Origin: Pseudomonadota bacterium
Lineage (GTDB): Bacteria > Pseudomonadota > Gammaproteobacteria > Pseudomonadales > Moraxellaceae
Assembly (NCBI GenBank): GCA_021804565.1
Contig: JAJZHK010000013.1
Location: 1 to 54,700, forward strand
Direction of reading: 5' to 3'
Length of the DNA stretch: 54,700 nucleotides
Shown here: positions 1 through 9,763 of the stretch, in pieces
Layout: every line of letters starts with the position of its first letter
Numbering within the stretch: the stretch's first letter is position 1
Notes under the pieces: generated by a model
What the model saw: the letters and a program-made list of their open reading frames with translations, nothing else
What the model was told of the DNA's origin: nothing
Database searches by the model: none
Position numbers and translations under genes: made by a program

Positions 1-408
1 GCTTTCTCCGGCAAGGACCCGTCCAAGGTCGATCGCTCAGCGGCTTACGCCGGTCGTTACGTCGCCAAAAACATCGTGGCGGCCGGCCTGGCGGATCGCT
101 GCGAGATCCAGGTCTCCTACGCCATCGGCGTTGCCGAGCCGACCTCGATTTCGGTCAACACCTTCGGGACCGGCAAGATCGAGGAGTCGCGTCTGGTGGA
201 GCTCATCCGTGAGCATTTCCAGCTGCGTCCCTACGGTCTGATCCGTCAGCTCGACCTGCTCCATCCGATGTACCAGGATACGGCGTCCTACGGCCATTTT
301 GGCCGGCAAAGCCAGCGGGTCACCCGCTATGGGCAGAGCTTTGACACCTTCACCTGGGAGCGTACCGACCGCGCCGAAGCCCTGCGCGCTGCGGCGGGCC
401 TCGCCTGA
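1..408 (+). CDS. metK: S-adenosylmethionine synthetase, C-terminal part
   Basis: The reading frame is open from the first base of the window and stops at 406-408, so only the last 135 residues are present. They read like the C-terminal domain of Met[21 protein letters not shown], then a [19 protein letters not shown] stretch and the closing block around FGHFGR-like residues. The enzyme makes S-adenosylmethionine from ATP and methionine in the cytoplasm. Its place just before tkt-epd-pgk-fba matches the gene order in pseudomonads. A 7-base inverted repeat (418-424 with 439-445) follows the stop but has no T-run, so I do not call it a terminator. Confidence 0.95.
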   Translation, partial: AFSGKDPSKVDRSAAYAGRYVAKNIVAAGLADRCEIQVSYAIGVAEPTSISVNTFGTGKIEESRLVELIREHFQLRPYGLIRQLDLLHPMYQDTASYGHFGRQSQRVTRYGQSFDTFTWERTDRAEALRAAAGLA

Positions 409-545
409 GTCTGCCGGCTCTGGCCTGACTGCGCTCATGCCAGAGTCGGTGATTTCCCCTGCATTTGACCACTCGCCATGGTTCACAGCTTGCTCGCTTT
501 GGTAGACAATAGCGCCTTTACGGCCTAGTCCCCCCGGAGAGTTTC

Positions 546-2543
546 ATGACCGCAAGACCCTTGCCTGAACGTCGACTGGCCAACGCCTTGCGTATCCTGG
601 CCATGGATGCCGTCGAAAAAGCGCAGTCGGGACATCCAGGGGCCCCGATGGGGATGGCGGACATCGCCGAGGTGCTCTGGCGCGAGTTTCTCAAGCACGA
701 CCCGGCGCAGCCAGGCTGGCAGGATCGTGATCGTTTCGTGCTCTCCAATGGTCATGGTTCCATGCTGCTCTACGGTCTGCTGCATCTGAGCGGTTACGAT
801 CTGAGCCGTCAGGACCTGGAGAGTTTTCGCCAGCTGCACTCGCGCACCCCAGGCCACCCTGAGTACGGCTACACGCCAGGGGTGGAGACCACCACCGGTC
901 CGCTGGGTCAGGGTCTGGCCAATGCCGTCGGCATGGCCATCGCCGAGAAGACCCTGGCCGCCCAGTTCAATCGTCCGGGTCACACCGTCGTTGATCACCG
1001 CACCTACGTGTTTGTCGGCGACGGCTGCCTGATGGAGGGGATCTCGCACGAGGTCTGCTCGCTGGCGGCTACCCTCGGCCTCGGCAAGCTCACCTGTTAC
1101 TACGACGACAACGGGATATCGATAGACGGCGAGGTCGAAGGCTGGTTCAGCGACGACACCGCGGCGCGTTTTCGTGCCTATGGCTGGCAGGTGCTTGGTC
1201 CGCTCGATGGCCATGACCGTGAGGCCCTGATCGCCGCCACCGTGGCTGCGCATGCCGAGACGCAGCGACCCAGCCTGATCATCTGCAAGACGGTGATCGG
1301 CGCCGGCGCCCCTTCCAAGCAGGGCAAGGAAATCTGCCATGGCGCCCCCCTCGGGGCGGCCGAGATCGCCGCGGCACGCGCCGCCCTGGCCTGGGATCTG
1401 CCACCTTTTGAGATCCCTGAGGATGTGCGCTGTGCCTGGGATGCGCGGGCGCGTGGGGCCGAGCAGCAGCGCCAGTGGCAGGCCCGCTGGCAGTCTTACC
1501 AGCAGGCTTATCCGGAGCTGGCCGTTGAGCTGCAGCGGCGCCTGGCCGGCGAGCTGCCGGCCGACTTTCTCGCCAGCAGCACCGCCTGGATCCGTCAGGT
1601 TGCGGCGGCGGCGGAGAGCATCGCCTCGCGCAAGGCTTCGCAGCAGTCCATACAGGCCTTGTCCGCCTGGTTGCCGGAGCTGCTCGGCGGTTCCGCCGAC
1701 CTGGCGGGTTCCAACCTGACCCTCTGGCAAGGTGCCCGTGGTGTGCAGGAGCACGCCGATGGCAACTATATTCACTACGGTGTGCGTGAGTTCGGTATGG
1801 CGGCCATCATGAACGGCCTGGCCCTGCACGGCGGTTTTCTGCCTTTTGCCGGCACCTTCCTGATTTTTATGGAGTATGCGCGCAACGCCGTGCGTATGGC
1901 GGCGCTCATGCGCCTGCGCGTCATCCTGGTTTTGACCCACGACTCTATCGGTCTGGGCGAGGATGGTCCGACCCATCAGCCGGTGGAGCAGCTGGCCGCT
2001 TTGCGCAGCACCCCGGGTCTGCACACGTGGCGACCGGCTGACGCCCTCGAGACGGCGGTGGCCTGGCAACAGTCGGTGCTCTATCGCGGGCCCAGCGCGC
2101 TGATACTCTCGCGGCAGAACCTGCCGGCGCAGGCGCGGGATCCTGAGCAGATCGCTGCGGTAGCCCGCGGTGCTTATGTGCTGCAAGATTGTGCCGGCAG
2201 CCCCGAGCTCATCCTCATGGCGACCGGTTCTGAGCTCGCTCTGGTGCAGGCGGCCGCCCAGCGGCTGACCCAGTCAGGGCGGCGGGTGCGGGTGGTCTCC
2301 ATGCCCTGTATGGAAGTCTTTCTGGCCCAGGACGCCAGCTACCGTGAGGCGGTCTTGCCAAGCGCCGTACGCAAGCGCCTGGCGGTCGAGGCGGCGCATC
2401 CGCAACCCTGGTTCCGTTTTGTCGGACTCGATGGTCGGGTCATCGGTATGGAGAGTTTTGGCGAGTCGGGACCTGCGGCCGCCTTGTTCCAGCACTTTGG
2501 CTTCACCGTCGACGCTGTGCTTGAGGCTGCGACCGCCCTATGA
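546..2543 (+). CDS. tkt: Transketolase
   Basis: A 665-residue thiamine-diphosphate enzyme of the pentose phosphate pathway that moves two-carbon units between sugar phosphates. It has the usual family length. The thiamine-diphosphate motif GDGCLMEG lies near residue 158 and is followed by the NGISIDG segment. The pyrimidine-binding domain begins around residue 350 ([12 protein letters not shown]), with the GEDGPTHQP motif near 475. A GGAG ribosome site sits 8 bases before the ATG. The 3' end overlaps the epd start by 4 bases (ATGA), so the two are translationally coupled. It is the first gene of a central-carbon operon tkt-epd-pgk-fba. Confidence 0.97.
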   Translation: MTARPLPERRLANALRILAMDAVEKAQSGHPGAPMGMADIAEVLWREFLKHDPAQPGWQDRDRFVLSNGHGSMLLYGLLHLSGYDLSRQDLESFRQLHSRTPGHPEYGYTPGVETTTGPLGQGLANAVGMAIAEKTLAAQFNRPGHTVVDHRTYVFVGDGCLMEGISHEVCSLAATLGLGKLTCYYDDNGISIDGEVEGWFSDDTAARFRAYGWQVLGPLDGHDREALIAATVAAHAETQRPSLIICKTVIGAGAPSKQGKEICHGAPLGAAEIAAARAALAWDLPPFEIPEDVRCAWDARARGAEQQRQWQARWQSYQQAYPELAVELQRRLAGELPADFLASSTAWIRQVAAAAESIASRKASQQSIQALSAWLPELLGGSADLAGSNLTLWQGARGVQEHADGNYIHYGVREFGMAAIMNGLALHGGFLPFAGTFLIFMEYARNAVRMAALMRLRVILVLTHDSIGLGEDGPTHQPVEQLAALRSTPGLHTWRPADALETAVAWQQSVLYRGPSALILSRQNLPAQARDPEQIAAVARGAYVLQDCAGSPELILMATGSELALVQAAAQRLTQSGRRVRVVSMPCMEVFLAQDASYREAVLPSAVRKRLAVEAAHPQPWFRFVGLDGRVIGMESFGESGPAAALFQHFGFTVDAVLEAATAL

Positions 2544-3550
2544 AGCGACCTCTGCGTGTCGCCATCAATGGCTATGGCCGCATAGGGCGTCATGTGCTGC
2601 GTGCCTGGCATGAGCGGGGGGCGCGCGATCGCGTCCATATCGTCGCCATCAATGATGTGGCTGACGCCCTGACCCTGGCGCATCTGACCCGCTACGACAG
2701 CACCCATGGCCGTTTCGCTGCCAGTGTCGGCGTCGATGGCGAGTATCTCCATATCGACGGCCAGCGTATCCGCGTGCTGGCCGAGGCCGAGCCTGGGAAG
2801 CTGCCCTGGGCTGAACTGGCTGTCGATGTCGTGCTCGAGTGCACCGGTCTGTTCCGCAGCCGGGCGGCGGCGGCCGAGCATCTACGCGCTGGCGCGGCGC
2901 GGGTGATCATCGGGGCGGCTCCTTTCGACCCGGTCGATGCCCTCATCGTCCAGGGGATCAATGAGCAGGACTTGCGTCCCGAGCATCAGGTCATCTCGTC
3001 GGTGTCTTGCACCACCCATGCCCTGATGCCCCTGCTCTTGCTGCTCGACGAAGCTCTCGGTCTACAGTCGGTGCTCTTGACCGAGGTGCATGCGCAGACC
3101 TCCGACCAGCCGACCCTGGATCATGTGCATCGCGATCTGCGTCGTGCCCGCGCCAGCGGTCACAACATCATTCCGACCACCACCAGCGCCCTGGCGGCGG
3201 TGCGCCAGCTCATGCCCGGCCTGCTCATCGATGGCCACTCCCTGCGCGTGCCGACCCTGGTGGTGGCGGCGGTCGAGCTCAACCTCTGCAGCCGGCGCCG
3301 GTGGCCGGTGGCGCAGATCAACGCGCTCTTTCGCGAGGCCAGCCTGGGCCGCTACGCCGGCATACTCGCTTACACCGAAGACGAGCTGGTGTCCTCCGAC
3401 TTTATCCATCGACCGGAGTCCTGCATCTTCGATGCCACCCAGACCCGGCAGGTGGGAGAACAGACACGCGTGCTTGCGTGGTACGACAATGAATGGGGCT
3501 ATGCCTGTCGCCTGCTCGAGCTGGTGCTGGGGATGGCCGCCACCCAATGA
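2540..3550 (+). CDS. epd: GAPDH-family dehydrogenase, erythrose-4-phosphate dehydrogenase-like
   Basis: 336 residues. The N-terminal NAD site reads [13 protein letters not shown]. The catalytic cysteine lies in [10 protein letters not shown] near residue 155 and the partner histidine in [10 protein letters not shown] near 180. The block [13 protein letters not shown] lacks the lysine of the TGAAKA segment of glycolytic GAPDH, as in Epd. Gene order tkt-epd-pgk-fba also fits Epd, which oxidises erythrose-4-phosphate for pyridoxal-phosphate synthesis. Oddities: the strongly conserved SNASCTTN of GAPDH and Epd is changed at both asparagines (SSVSCTTH). It could serve as the sole glycolytic or gluconeogenic GAPDH of this locus. 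The dehydrogenase fold is certain, the substrate is not. Confidence 0.85.
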   Translation: MKRPLRVAINGYGRIGRHVLRAWHERGARDRVHIVAINDVADALTLAHLTRYDSTHGRFAASVGVDGEYLHIDGQRIRVLAEAEPGKLPWAELAVDVVLECTGLFRSRAAAAEHLRAGAARVIIGAAPFDPVDALIVQGINEQDLRPEHQVISSVSCTTHALMPLLLLLDEALGLQSVLLTEVHAQTSDQPTLDHVHRDLRRARASGHNIIPTTTSALAAVRQLMPGLLIDGHSLRVPTLVVAAVELNLCSRRRWPVAQINALFREASLGRYAGILAYTEDELVSSDFIHRPESCIFDATQTRQVGEQTRVLAWYDNEWGYACRLLELVLGMAATQ

Positions 3551-3576
3551 TGAAGCCAGTTCAGGGAGATGGATGC

Positions 3577-4785
3577 ATGCAAGTCATCAAGATGAGTGAA
3601 CTCGATTTGCGTGGTCAGCGGGTGCTGATCCGTGAAGACCTCAACGTGCCGGTCCGTCAAGGCGTGATCACCAGCGATGCCCGTCTGGTGGCTGCCCTGC
3701 CGACCTTGCGCATGGCCCTGGACCAGGGCGCCAGGGTCATGGTCTGCTCCCATTTGGGGCGGCCGGTTGAAGGCGAGGTCAGTGAGGAGAACTCCTTGCA
3801 GGCGGTCGCTGACTACCTGAGCGCTGCGCTCGAACAGCCGGTCCCGCTCATCCGTGACTACCTGCAGCAGCCCCCGCAGGTCGATGAAGGGCAGCTGGTG
3901 CTGCTCGAAAATGTGCGCTTCAACCGTGGTGAAAAGAAAGATGCCGAGGAACTCGCGCGCGCCTACGCCAGCCTCTGTGATGTCTACGTCATGGACGCCT
4001 TCGGGACGGCACATCGTGCCGAGGCCTCCACGCATGGCGTCGCCCGCTTTGCCAAGGTGGCTTGTGCCGGGCCGCTGCTGGCGGCTGAACTCGACGCGCT
4101 CGGTCGGGCCATGCACCAGCCGGCGCGCCCCATGGTGGCCATCGTTGCCGGCTCGAAAGTGTCGACCAAGCTCGACGTGCTCAACGCGCTGTCGACGGTC
4201 TGTGACCAGCTCATCGTCGGCGGCGGTATAGCCAACACCTTTCTTGCCGCCGCCGGTTTTCCTATCGGCCGTTCGCTGTGCGATCACGAACTCATCGAGA
4301 CGGCGCGCCGTCTCGCCACCCGGGTGGCGGTGCCTTTGCCGATCGACGTTGTGGTGGCCAAGGCCGATGGCGAGATCGACGACTTCCTGGCTTGGGCACA
4401 AAAAGCCAAGCCGGTCATCAAGACGGTGCGCGAGGTCGCGGCCGACGACATGATCCTCGACGTCGGTCCGCAGACCCGTTCCATGTTCGCCGATCTGCTC
4501 GGCCATGCGCGCACCATCTTGTGGAATGGTCCGGTCGGTGTTTTTGAAGCCGACGCCTTTGGGGCCGGCACCCAGGCGCTGGCGACGGCGATCGCTGACA
4601 GTCATGCCTTTTCCATCGCTGGAGGGGGGGACACCTTGGCCGCTATCGACAAATACGGTGTCGGCCGTAATATTTCCTATATTTCCACGGGCGGCGGGGC
4701 TTTTCTCGAGTTTGTCGAAGGCAAGACCCTGCCTGCCGTGGCCGCATTGCAGGCCGCCGCCAGCGCCACCCCTCAAGGAGAATGA
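3577..4785 (+). CDS. pgk: Phosphoglycerate kinase
   Basis: 402 residues starting [14 protein letters not shown], which aligns with the usual Pgk N-terminus (MSVIKMTDLDL). An in-frame start upstream at 3493 would overlap epd and has no family support. GGGAG at 3564-3568 is a suitable ribosome site. Visible motifs are the substrate loop DLNVPV near residue 20, SHLGRP near 60 and the C-terminal nucleotide loop GGGDTLAAI followed by [10 protein letters not shown]. The enzyme transfers phosphate between 1,3-bisphosphoglycerate and ADP in glycolysis. It lies 26 bases after epd and 3 bases before fba. Confidence 0.97.
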   Translation: MQVIKMSELDLRGQRVLIREDLNVPVRQGVITSDARLVAALPTLRMALDQGARVMVCSHLGRPVEGEVSEENSLQAVADYLSAALEQPVPLIRDYLQQPPQVDEGQLVLLENVRFNRGEKKDAEELARAYASLCDVYVMDAFGTAHRAEASTHGVARFAKVACAGPLLAAELDALGRAMHQPARPMVAIVAGSKVSTKLDVLNALSTVCDQLIVGGGIANTFLAAAGFPIGRSLCDHELIETARRLATRVAVPLPIDVVVAKADGEIDDFLAWAQKAKPVIKTVREVAADDMILDVGPQTRSMFADLLGHARTILWNGPVGVFEADAFGAGTQALATAIADSHAFSIAGGGDTLAAIDKYGVGRNISYISTGGGAFLEFVEGKTLPAVAALQAAASATPQGE

Positions 4786-4788
4786 TAG

Positions 4789-5829
4789 ATGGCTCTCATC
4801 ACTTTGCGTCAGCTGCTCGATCACGCGGCTGAAAACAGCTACGGCGTTCCCGCCTTCAACGTCAACAACCTCGAGCAGATGCGTGCCATCATGGAGGCGG
4901 CCGACAAAACCGATGCGCCGGTCATCGTCCAGGCCTCGGCAGGTGCCCGCCGTTACGCCGGGGCGCCTTTTCTCCGTCATCTCATCCTCGCCGCCATCGA
5001 AGAGTTTCCGCACATCCCGGTGGTCATGCATCAGGATCATGGCGTCAGCCCGGCGGTCTGCCTGCGCTCGATGCAGCTGGGCTTCAGCTCGGTGATGATG
5101 GACGGTTCGCTGGCCGAAGATGGCAAGACCCCGACCGACTACGACTACAATGTGCGCGTCACCCGCAACGTCGTCGCCAGCGCCCATGCCTGCGGGGTGT
5201 CGGTGGAGGGCGAGATCGGTTGTCTGGGCTCGCTGGAGACCGGCATGGCCGGTGAGGAAGATGGTGTCGGTGCCGAAGGGGTGCTCGATCACTCGCAATT
5301 GCTGACCGATGTCGATGAGGCTGAGCGCTTCGTTCGCGATACCGGCGTCGATGCTCTCGCCATCGCCATCGGCACTTCACACGGTGCCTATAAATTCACG
5401 CGGCCTCCTACCGGCGACATTCTCTCGATCGAGAGGGTCAAGCAGATCCATGCGCGCATCCCCAACACCCATCTGGTCATGCACGGCTCAAGCTCGGTGC
5501 CGCAGGAGTGGCTGGCGGTGATCAACGAGCATGGTGGCCAGATCAAGGAGACCTATGGGGTTCCCGTCGAGCAGATCGTCGAGGCCATACGGCACGGCGT
5601 GCGCAAGGTCAACATCGACACCGACCTGCGTCTGGCGGCCACCGGGGCCATACGCAAGCATCTGCATACGCGTCCGCAGGAGTTCGATCCGCGTCAGTAC
5701 CTCAAGGACAGTATCGTCGCCATGCGTGACATCGCCATCGCTCGCTACGAGGCCTTCTCGACGGCCGGTCAGGCCAGCAAGATCAAGCCGCTTTCGCTGG
5801 AGGTCATGGCGCAGCGCTACGGATCCTGA
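4789..5829 (+). CDS. fba: Class II fructose-1,6-bisphosphate aldolase
   Basis: 346 residues. The zinc-binding motif [11 protein letters not shown] lies near residue 80, GTSHGAYKF near 200, [11 protein letters not shown] near 230 and [11 protein letters not shown] near 270. The length and the HQDHG form match the class IIB (CbbA-like) aldolases of proteobacteria. It cleaves fructose-1,6-bisphosphate to two triose phosphates. An AAGGAG site lies in the 3' end of pgk, 8 bases before the ATG. The stop codon lies inside an 18-base perfect palindrome shared with the 3' end of the convergent rlpA-like gene. Confidence 0.97.
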   Translation: MALITLRQLLDHAAENSYGVPAFNVNNLEQMRAIMEAADKTDAPVIVQASAGARRYAGAPFLRHLILAAIEEFPHIPVVMHQDHGVSPAVCLRSMQLGFSSVMMDGSLAEDGKTPTDYDYNVRVTRNVVASAHACGVSVEGEIGCLGSLETGMAGEEDGVGAEGVLDHSQLLTDVDEAERFVRDTGVDALAIAIGTSHGAYKFTRPPTGDILSIERVKQIHARIPNTHLVMHGSSSVPQEWLAVINEHGGQIKETYGVPVEQIVEAIRHGVRKVNIDTDLRLAATGAIRKHLHTRPQEFDPRQYLKDSIVAMRDIAIARYEAFSTAGQASKIKPLSLEVMAQRYGS

Positions 5830-6341
5830 TCAGGATCCAGCTGCGGCTTGCTGCCGTTGCAGCTGTGGCCGTCGAGCGTGGCGACCACCGGCCCCAGCTC
5901 TGTCGCCTGGATGGGACGTATCTCCACCCGGGCGACGCCCTGGTGGGTGATGCCCAGGGCCTGAGCAGCGGCATAAGACAGATCGATGATGCGATGACGG
6001 TTGTGCGGCCCGCGGTCGTTGATACGAACCACCACACGGCGGTCGGTTCCGACCACGCTGACTTCGACCAGTGAGCCCAAGGGCAGGCTGCGATGGGCGG
6101 CGGTCAGCATGCTGGTCTGAAAGCGCTCGCCGCTGCTGGTGCGGCGTCCCTTGAAGCCTTTGCCGTACCAGGAGGCGAGCCCTTGCAGGGGCCCGCTCAG
6201 GTCGGCGCTGTCGATGCGATCGCTGATCGAGCTCTGCAGTTCAGGCATGGGCAGATGCACCACAGCGAGCTCATCGGCTGTCGTGTAAGCGCTCAGCGTC
6301 AAGGCCAGAGCCAGCCATCGGGCAGCATGTTTGCTTGTCAT
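5817..6341 (-). CDS. rlpA: RlpA-like septal/cell-wall lytic protein
   Basis: 174 residues with an N-terminal signal peptide (hydrophobic [12 protein letters not shown], cleavage near residue 22). A double-psi beta-barrel domain follows from about residue 55: [42 protein letters not shown] and [14 protein letters not shown] are the classical RlpA blocks. RlpA proteins act on peptidoglycan in the periplasm. Unlike Pseudomonas and E. coli RlpA it shows no lipobox cysteine and no SPOR domain, so it should be a soluble periplasmic short form. It is the last gene of the serA-HD-rlpA operon. Confidence 0.85.
   Translation of the reverse strand: MTSKHAARWLALALTLSAYTTADELAVVHLPMPELQSSISDRIDSADLSGPLQGLASWYGKGFKGRRTSSGERFQTSMLTAAHRSLPLGSLVEVSVVGTDRRVVVRINDRGPHNRHRIIDLSYAAAQALGITHQGVARVEIRPIQATELGPVVATLDGHSCNGSKPQLDPDQDP
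5821..5838. repeat. 18-base perfect palindrome at convergent gene ends
   Basis: GGATCCTGATCAGGATCC equals its own reverse complement. It carries the fba stop codon on one strand and the last codons of the rlpA-like gene on the other. It has no T-tract on either side, so a canonical intrinsic terminator is not supported. It may still block both convergent transcripts. Confidence 0.6.
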
Positions 6342-6351
6342 GGAGTCACCT

Positions 6352-6990
6352 CTATCCCTGCGGCGCTGGCGGCAGAAGCTGCATCAGTTGCTGCAGAAAC
6401 CGCTCGTAGGCGAGTTCGGCAGGCCAGGGTTGCCATGCCGGGCCGCCATAGATGGGCTGCAGAACATCCTCATCCAGGGCCTCTGCGGCGATGCGCAAAA
6501 TATCACGCGCCTCGTGCGCAGGCCAACCCGCGACATGCACCGCCTCGCTGGCGGCAGCCAGCCGGTCGGCGCGTTTGTGCAGACGGTAACCCAGCTCGTC
6601 CCAATCCGGCAAGTCATAGCGTCGGGCGACCGCTTCGGTGAGCCTGTCGGTCAAGGCCTTGAAAGCCGGCCCGAGGTAGGGCTTGAGCACCGACAGCGGG
6701 TCAAAACCGAGCAGGCCCTCTTCGGCGTCATGGAGCAGCTCGCGCAGCAGCGCGCCGCGATCCTGCAGCGGCTGCTCCGGATCGAGGCGGCGCAAATGCA
6801 TCACCGTCAGGCTGTGCTGTGCGACCGATAGGGGGTGTTGCCAGGCGGAGTGACCGCCCCAGCGGTAGGTGCGCGCCAGGCCCAGGGCGAGGTCTTCATG
6901 GTCCCAGTCCTGGGCGGAGGGATGCAGCAGGTCCAGATGCTTGCCTGAGGGCAGACGCACCCAGGCACGCTGATGCAAGCCTTCTTCCAT
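6352..6990 (-). CDS. HD-domain phosphohydrolase-like protein
   Basis: 212 residues. The pattern AQHSLTVMH (about residue 57) followed by LLHDAEEGLLGFDPLSVLK (about 86) is the His...His-Asp metal site of HD phosphohydrolases of the YfbR/5'-nucleotidase type. The C-terminal Asp is probably in HKRADRLAAASEA near 140. The start codon directly abuts the serA stop, so it is co-transcribed with serA and likely translationally coupled. The substrate is unknown. A nucleotide phosphatase is the usual finding for this fold. Confidence 0.75.
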   Translation of the reverse strand: MEEGLHQRAWVRLPSGKHLDLLHPSAQDWDHEDLALGLARTYRWGGHSAWQHPLSVAQHSLTVMHLRRLDPEQPLQDRGALLRELLHDAEEGLLGFDPLSVLKPYLGPAFKALTDRLTEAVARRYDLPDWDELGYRLHKRADRLAAASEAVHVAGWPAHEARDILRIAAEALDEDVLQPIYGGPAWQPWPAELAYERFLQQLMQLLPPAPQG

Positions 6991-8220
6991 TCAGTAGAGC
7001 ACGCGCGTACGTATGGTGCCCTCGATATGCTGCAGCTTTTCCAGGGCCATGGCCGAGTACTCGGCGTCGACATCGACGACCAGGTAGCCGACGTCTTCCT
7101 GGGTCATCAGCGACTGGGCGCTGATGTTGATGCCGTTTTGCGCAAAGACCTGGTTGATCGCCGACAGCACCCCCGGCATATTGCGATGGATGTGCAGCAG
7201 GCGATGCTTGCCGGCCTGCATGGGCATGGCGACTTCCGGGAAATTGACCGCTGACAGGGTGGTGCCGTTGTCTGAGTAACGCACGAACTTCTCGGCGACT
7301 TCCAGACCGATATTGGCCTGTGCCTCGAGCGTCGAACCACCGATGTGCGGGGTCAGGATGACATTGTCGAAACCGCGCAGCGGCGAGAGAAACTCTTCGC
7401 CATTGGCTTTGGGTTCCTTGGGGAAGACGTCGATGGCGGCGCCGGCGAGGTGCTTGCTGTGCAGTGCGGCGGCGAGGGCGTCGATATCGACACAGGTCCC
7501 GCGTGCGGCATTGATGAAGATGCCGCCGGCTTTCATCTGGGCGAAGTGCTCGGCGCGCATCATGTTGCGGGTCGAGGGCAGGTCGGGCACATGCAGGGAG
7601 ACCACGTCAGCCTGGGCCAGCAGCTCTTCCATGCTGCCCACCTGACGGGCATTGCCCAGGGGCAGCTTGGTGACGACGTCGAAATAGATCACGTGCATGC
7701 CGAGGGCCTCGGCCAGCACCGACAGCTGCGAGCCTATGCTGCCATAACCGACGATCCCCAGGGTTTTGCCACGGGTTTCATAGGAGCCTTCGGCCGACTT
7801 GCTCCAGCCGCCACGATGGACAAGGGCGTTCTTTTCGGGAATGCCGCGCAGCATCAGGATCAGCTCGGCGAGCACCAGCTCGGCCACCGAACGGGTGTTG
7901 GAGTAGGGGGCATTGAACACCGGGATGCCGAGTTGGCGAGCCTTGACCAGGTCGACCTGGTTGGTACCTATGCAAAAGCAGCCGATGGCGATCAGCTTGT
8001 TGGCCGCCTCGAGCACCCGCGCGGTCAGCTGGGTGCGCGAGCGTATGCCCACGAAGTGGGCGTCGCGGATACGCTCGATCAGGGCCTCTTCGTCGAGTGC
8101 CGTCTTGAGATAGTCGATCTGGCTGTAGCCGTGCTGCTTGAGGACATCCAGGGCATTCTGGTGCACGCCTTCAAGAAGAAGAAAGCGGATCTTGGACTTG
8201 TCCAGCGAGAACTGACTCAT
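6991..8220 (-). CDS. serA: D-3-phosphoglycerate dehydrogenase
   Basis: 409 residues, the length of the short E. coli-type SerA. It starts MSQFSLDKSKIRFLLLEG. The start was chosen because GGGGTAT lies just upstream and because the family begins here, not 8 codons earlier. The NAD-binding loop GIVGYGSIGSQLS lies near residue 155, the catalytic Arg/Glu/His set is in RGTCVD, PKEP and HIGGST, and the C-terminal ACT domain (GVLSAINQVFAQNGINI) begins near 340. It catalyses the first step of serine synthesis and is typically serine-inhibited. It is divergent from the D-2-hydroxyglutarate dehydrogenase gene. First gene of a three-gene operon. Confidence 0.97.
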   Translation of the reverse strand: MSQFSLDKSKIRFLLLEGVHQNALDVLKQHGYSQIDYLKTALDEEALIERIRDAHFVGIRSRTQLTARVLEAANKLIAIGCFCIGTNQVDLVKARQLGIPVFNAPYSNTRSVAELVLAELILMLRGIPEKNALVHRGGWSKSAEGSYETRGKTLGIVGYGSIGSQLSVLAEALGMHVIYFDVVTKLPLGNARQVGSMEELLAQADVVSLHVPDLPSTRNMMRAEHFAQMKAGGIFINAARGTCVDIDALAAALHSKHLAGAAIDVFPKEPKANGEEFLSPLRGFDNVILTPHIGGSTLEAQANIGLEVAEKFVRYSDNGTTLSAVNFPEVAMPMQAGKHRLLHIHRNMPGVLSAINQVFAQNGINISAQSLMTQEDVGYLVVDVDAEYSAMALEKLQHIEGTIRTRVLY

Positions 8221-8340
8221 AGGAATACCCCCTGCAATGGGCACCGAAACGGGCGCATCGGGTGCCGCGAAGAAAATAGGCTGCTATGTTAGCATAAGCG
8301 GCCTGCATAGACATGATCCATGAATGAAGCGGAGTTGCCG
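8221..8340. promoter_or_regulatory. Divergent control region serA / D2HGDH
   Basis: The 120 bases between the two divergent starts must hold both promoters. A small perfect inverted repeat TGCTA-TGT-TAGCA lies at 8282-8294 and could be an operator. I cannot place -35/-10 boxes with confidence. Confidence 0.35.
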
Positions 8341-9762
8341 ATGAACCTGACCCCCGAGGATATCCTCATCCTGCAGTCCATCGTAGGTGATGAGCGTGTA
8401 CGCACCGACGCCGACAGTCTGGCGGTTTACGGACGTGACTGGACACGGGTGTTCAGTCCGGCGCCGGCGGCGGTGGTTTTTCCGGGTTCGGCGGAGCAGG
8501 TTCAGGCCCTGGTGCTGCGCGCCCAGGAAAGGCGCTGGGCCCTGGTTCCCTCCGGCGGGCGTACCGGGCTCTCCGGTGCGGCGGTGGCCGAGCGCGGCGA
8601 GATCGTGGTCAGTTTCGATCGCATGAACCGTATCCTCGATTTTATCGCCGAGGACCGCATGGTGAAGGTCGAAGCCGGTGTCGTCACCCAGCAGTTGCAG
8701 GCGTATGCCAGCGAACGCGGCCTTTACTATCCGGTCGATTTTGCCAGTGCCGGCTCCAGCCAGATGGGCGGCAATATCGGTACCAACGCCGGCGGCATCA
8801 AGGTCATACGCTACGGCATGACGCGCGACTGGGTCATGGGGCTGAAGGTGGTCACCGGTCGTGGCGACATCCTCGAGCTCAACGGTGGCATGATCAAAAA
8901 TGCCACCGGTTACGATTTGCGGCATCTGTTCATCGGCGCCGAAGGTACCCTGGGTTTTGTCGTCGAGGCGACGATCGCGCTGGAGCGCGCCCCGCGGGAT
9001 CTGCGCGTGATGGTCCTCGGGGTGCCGGATTTTGCGGCGGTGATGCCGCTGTTGCAGGCTTTTCGTGAGCAGATCGAGCTGAGTGCCTTTGAGTTCTTTT
9101 CCGAGCTCGCCTTGCAGCTGGTGGTCGAGCGTACCGGCCTGCCGCGACCCTTCGCCGGCAGTGCGCCGTTTTATGTCCTCATCGAGTTCGAAGGCGAGCA
9201 TGCCAGCACGGTCGAGACAGCCCTCGATCTGTTCAGCGCCGCGCTCGAGCATGGCTGGGTCGTCGATGGGGTGCTCAGCCAGAGCGAGACCCAGGCTGAG
9301 CAGCTTTGGCGTCTGCGTGAAGACATTTCGGAAACGCTGGCGCCGCACACCCCCTACAAGAATGACATCTCGGTGATCATCCGCCATGTGCCGGCCTTTA
9401 TCGCCGACATCGACGCCATCGTCGCCCGCGAGTATCCCGATCTGCGCGTCGTCTGGTTCGGTCATATCGGCGACGGTAATTTGCACCTGAACATACTCAA
9501 GCCGGCCGACCAGCCGATCGCCCAGTTCGTCGAGCGCTGCCAGCGCGTCAATCTGCGGGTGTTCGACGTCGTGCGCTCCTATGCCGGCTCGATTTCTGCT
9601 GAGCATGGCGTGGGGCTGACCAAAAAGCCCTACCTCGAGTACACCCGCAGCCCGGCCGAGATCGCCTATCTGCGGGCGATCAAGGCGGTCTTTGATCCCT
9701 GTAACATCATCAATCCTGGCAAGATCTTCGATCAGCTGCCGGAAAGCCTGGGGGAGAACTGA
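8341..9762 (+). CDS. D-2-hydroxyglutarate dehydrogenase-like FAD oxidoreductase
   Basis: 473 residues from the ATG at 8341, which has CGGAG 6 bases upstream. An in-frame ATG at 8320 would add 7 residues not expected in the family. The FAD-binding domain (PCMH type) shows VPSGGRTGLSGAAV near residue 70, DFASAGSSQMGGNIGTNAGG near 135 and NATGYDLRHLFIGAEGTLG near 185. The C-terminal oxidase domain shows VWFGHIGDGNLHLN and EHGVGLTKK. SerA of this type makes D-2-hydroxyglutarate as a side product, and this flavoenzyme recycles it to 2-oxoglutarate, as shown in Pseudomonas stutzeri. The divergent pairing with serA supports that role over a D-lactate or glycolate oxidase. Confidence 0.88.
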   Translation: MNLTPEDILILQSIVGDERVRTDADSLAVYGRDWTRVFSPAPAAVVFPGSAEQVQALVLRAQERRWALVPSGGRTGLSGAAVAERGEIVVSFDRMNRILDFIAEDRMVKVEAGVVTQQLQAYASERGLYYPVDFASAGSSQMGGNIGTNAGGIKVIRYGMTRDWVMGLKVVTGRGDILELNGGMIKNATGYDLRHLFIGAEGTLGFVVEATIALERAPRDLRVMVLGVPDFAAVMPLLQAFREQIELSAFEFFSELALQLVVERTGLPRPFAGSAPFYVLIEFEGEHASTVETALDLFSAALEHGWVVDGVLSQSETQAEQLWRLREDISETLAPHTPYKNDISVIIRHVPAFIADIDAIVAREYPDLRVVWFGHIGDGNLHLNILKPADQPIAQFVERCQRVNLRVFDVVRSYAGSISAEHGVGLTKKPYLEYTRSPAEIAYLRAIKAVFDPCNIINPGKIFDQLPESLGEN

Positions 9763-9763
9763 G

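Noticed and set aside
418-445. Hairpin after metK as a terminator
   Set aside because: Only 7 bp with a 14-base loop and no T-run; not enough for an intrinsic terminator call.
525-2186. Minus-strand frame of 553 codons opposite tkt
   Set aside because: Antisense shadow of transketolase with low-complexity composition.
3499-5298. Minus-strand frame of 599 codons opposite pgk and fba
   Set aside because: It spans two well-conserved glycolytic genes and shows no protein family features.
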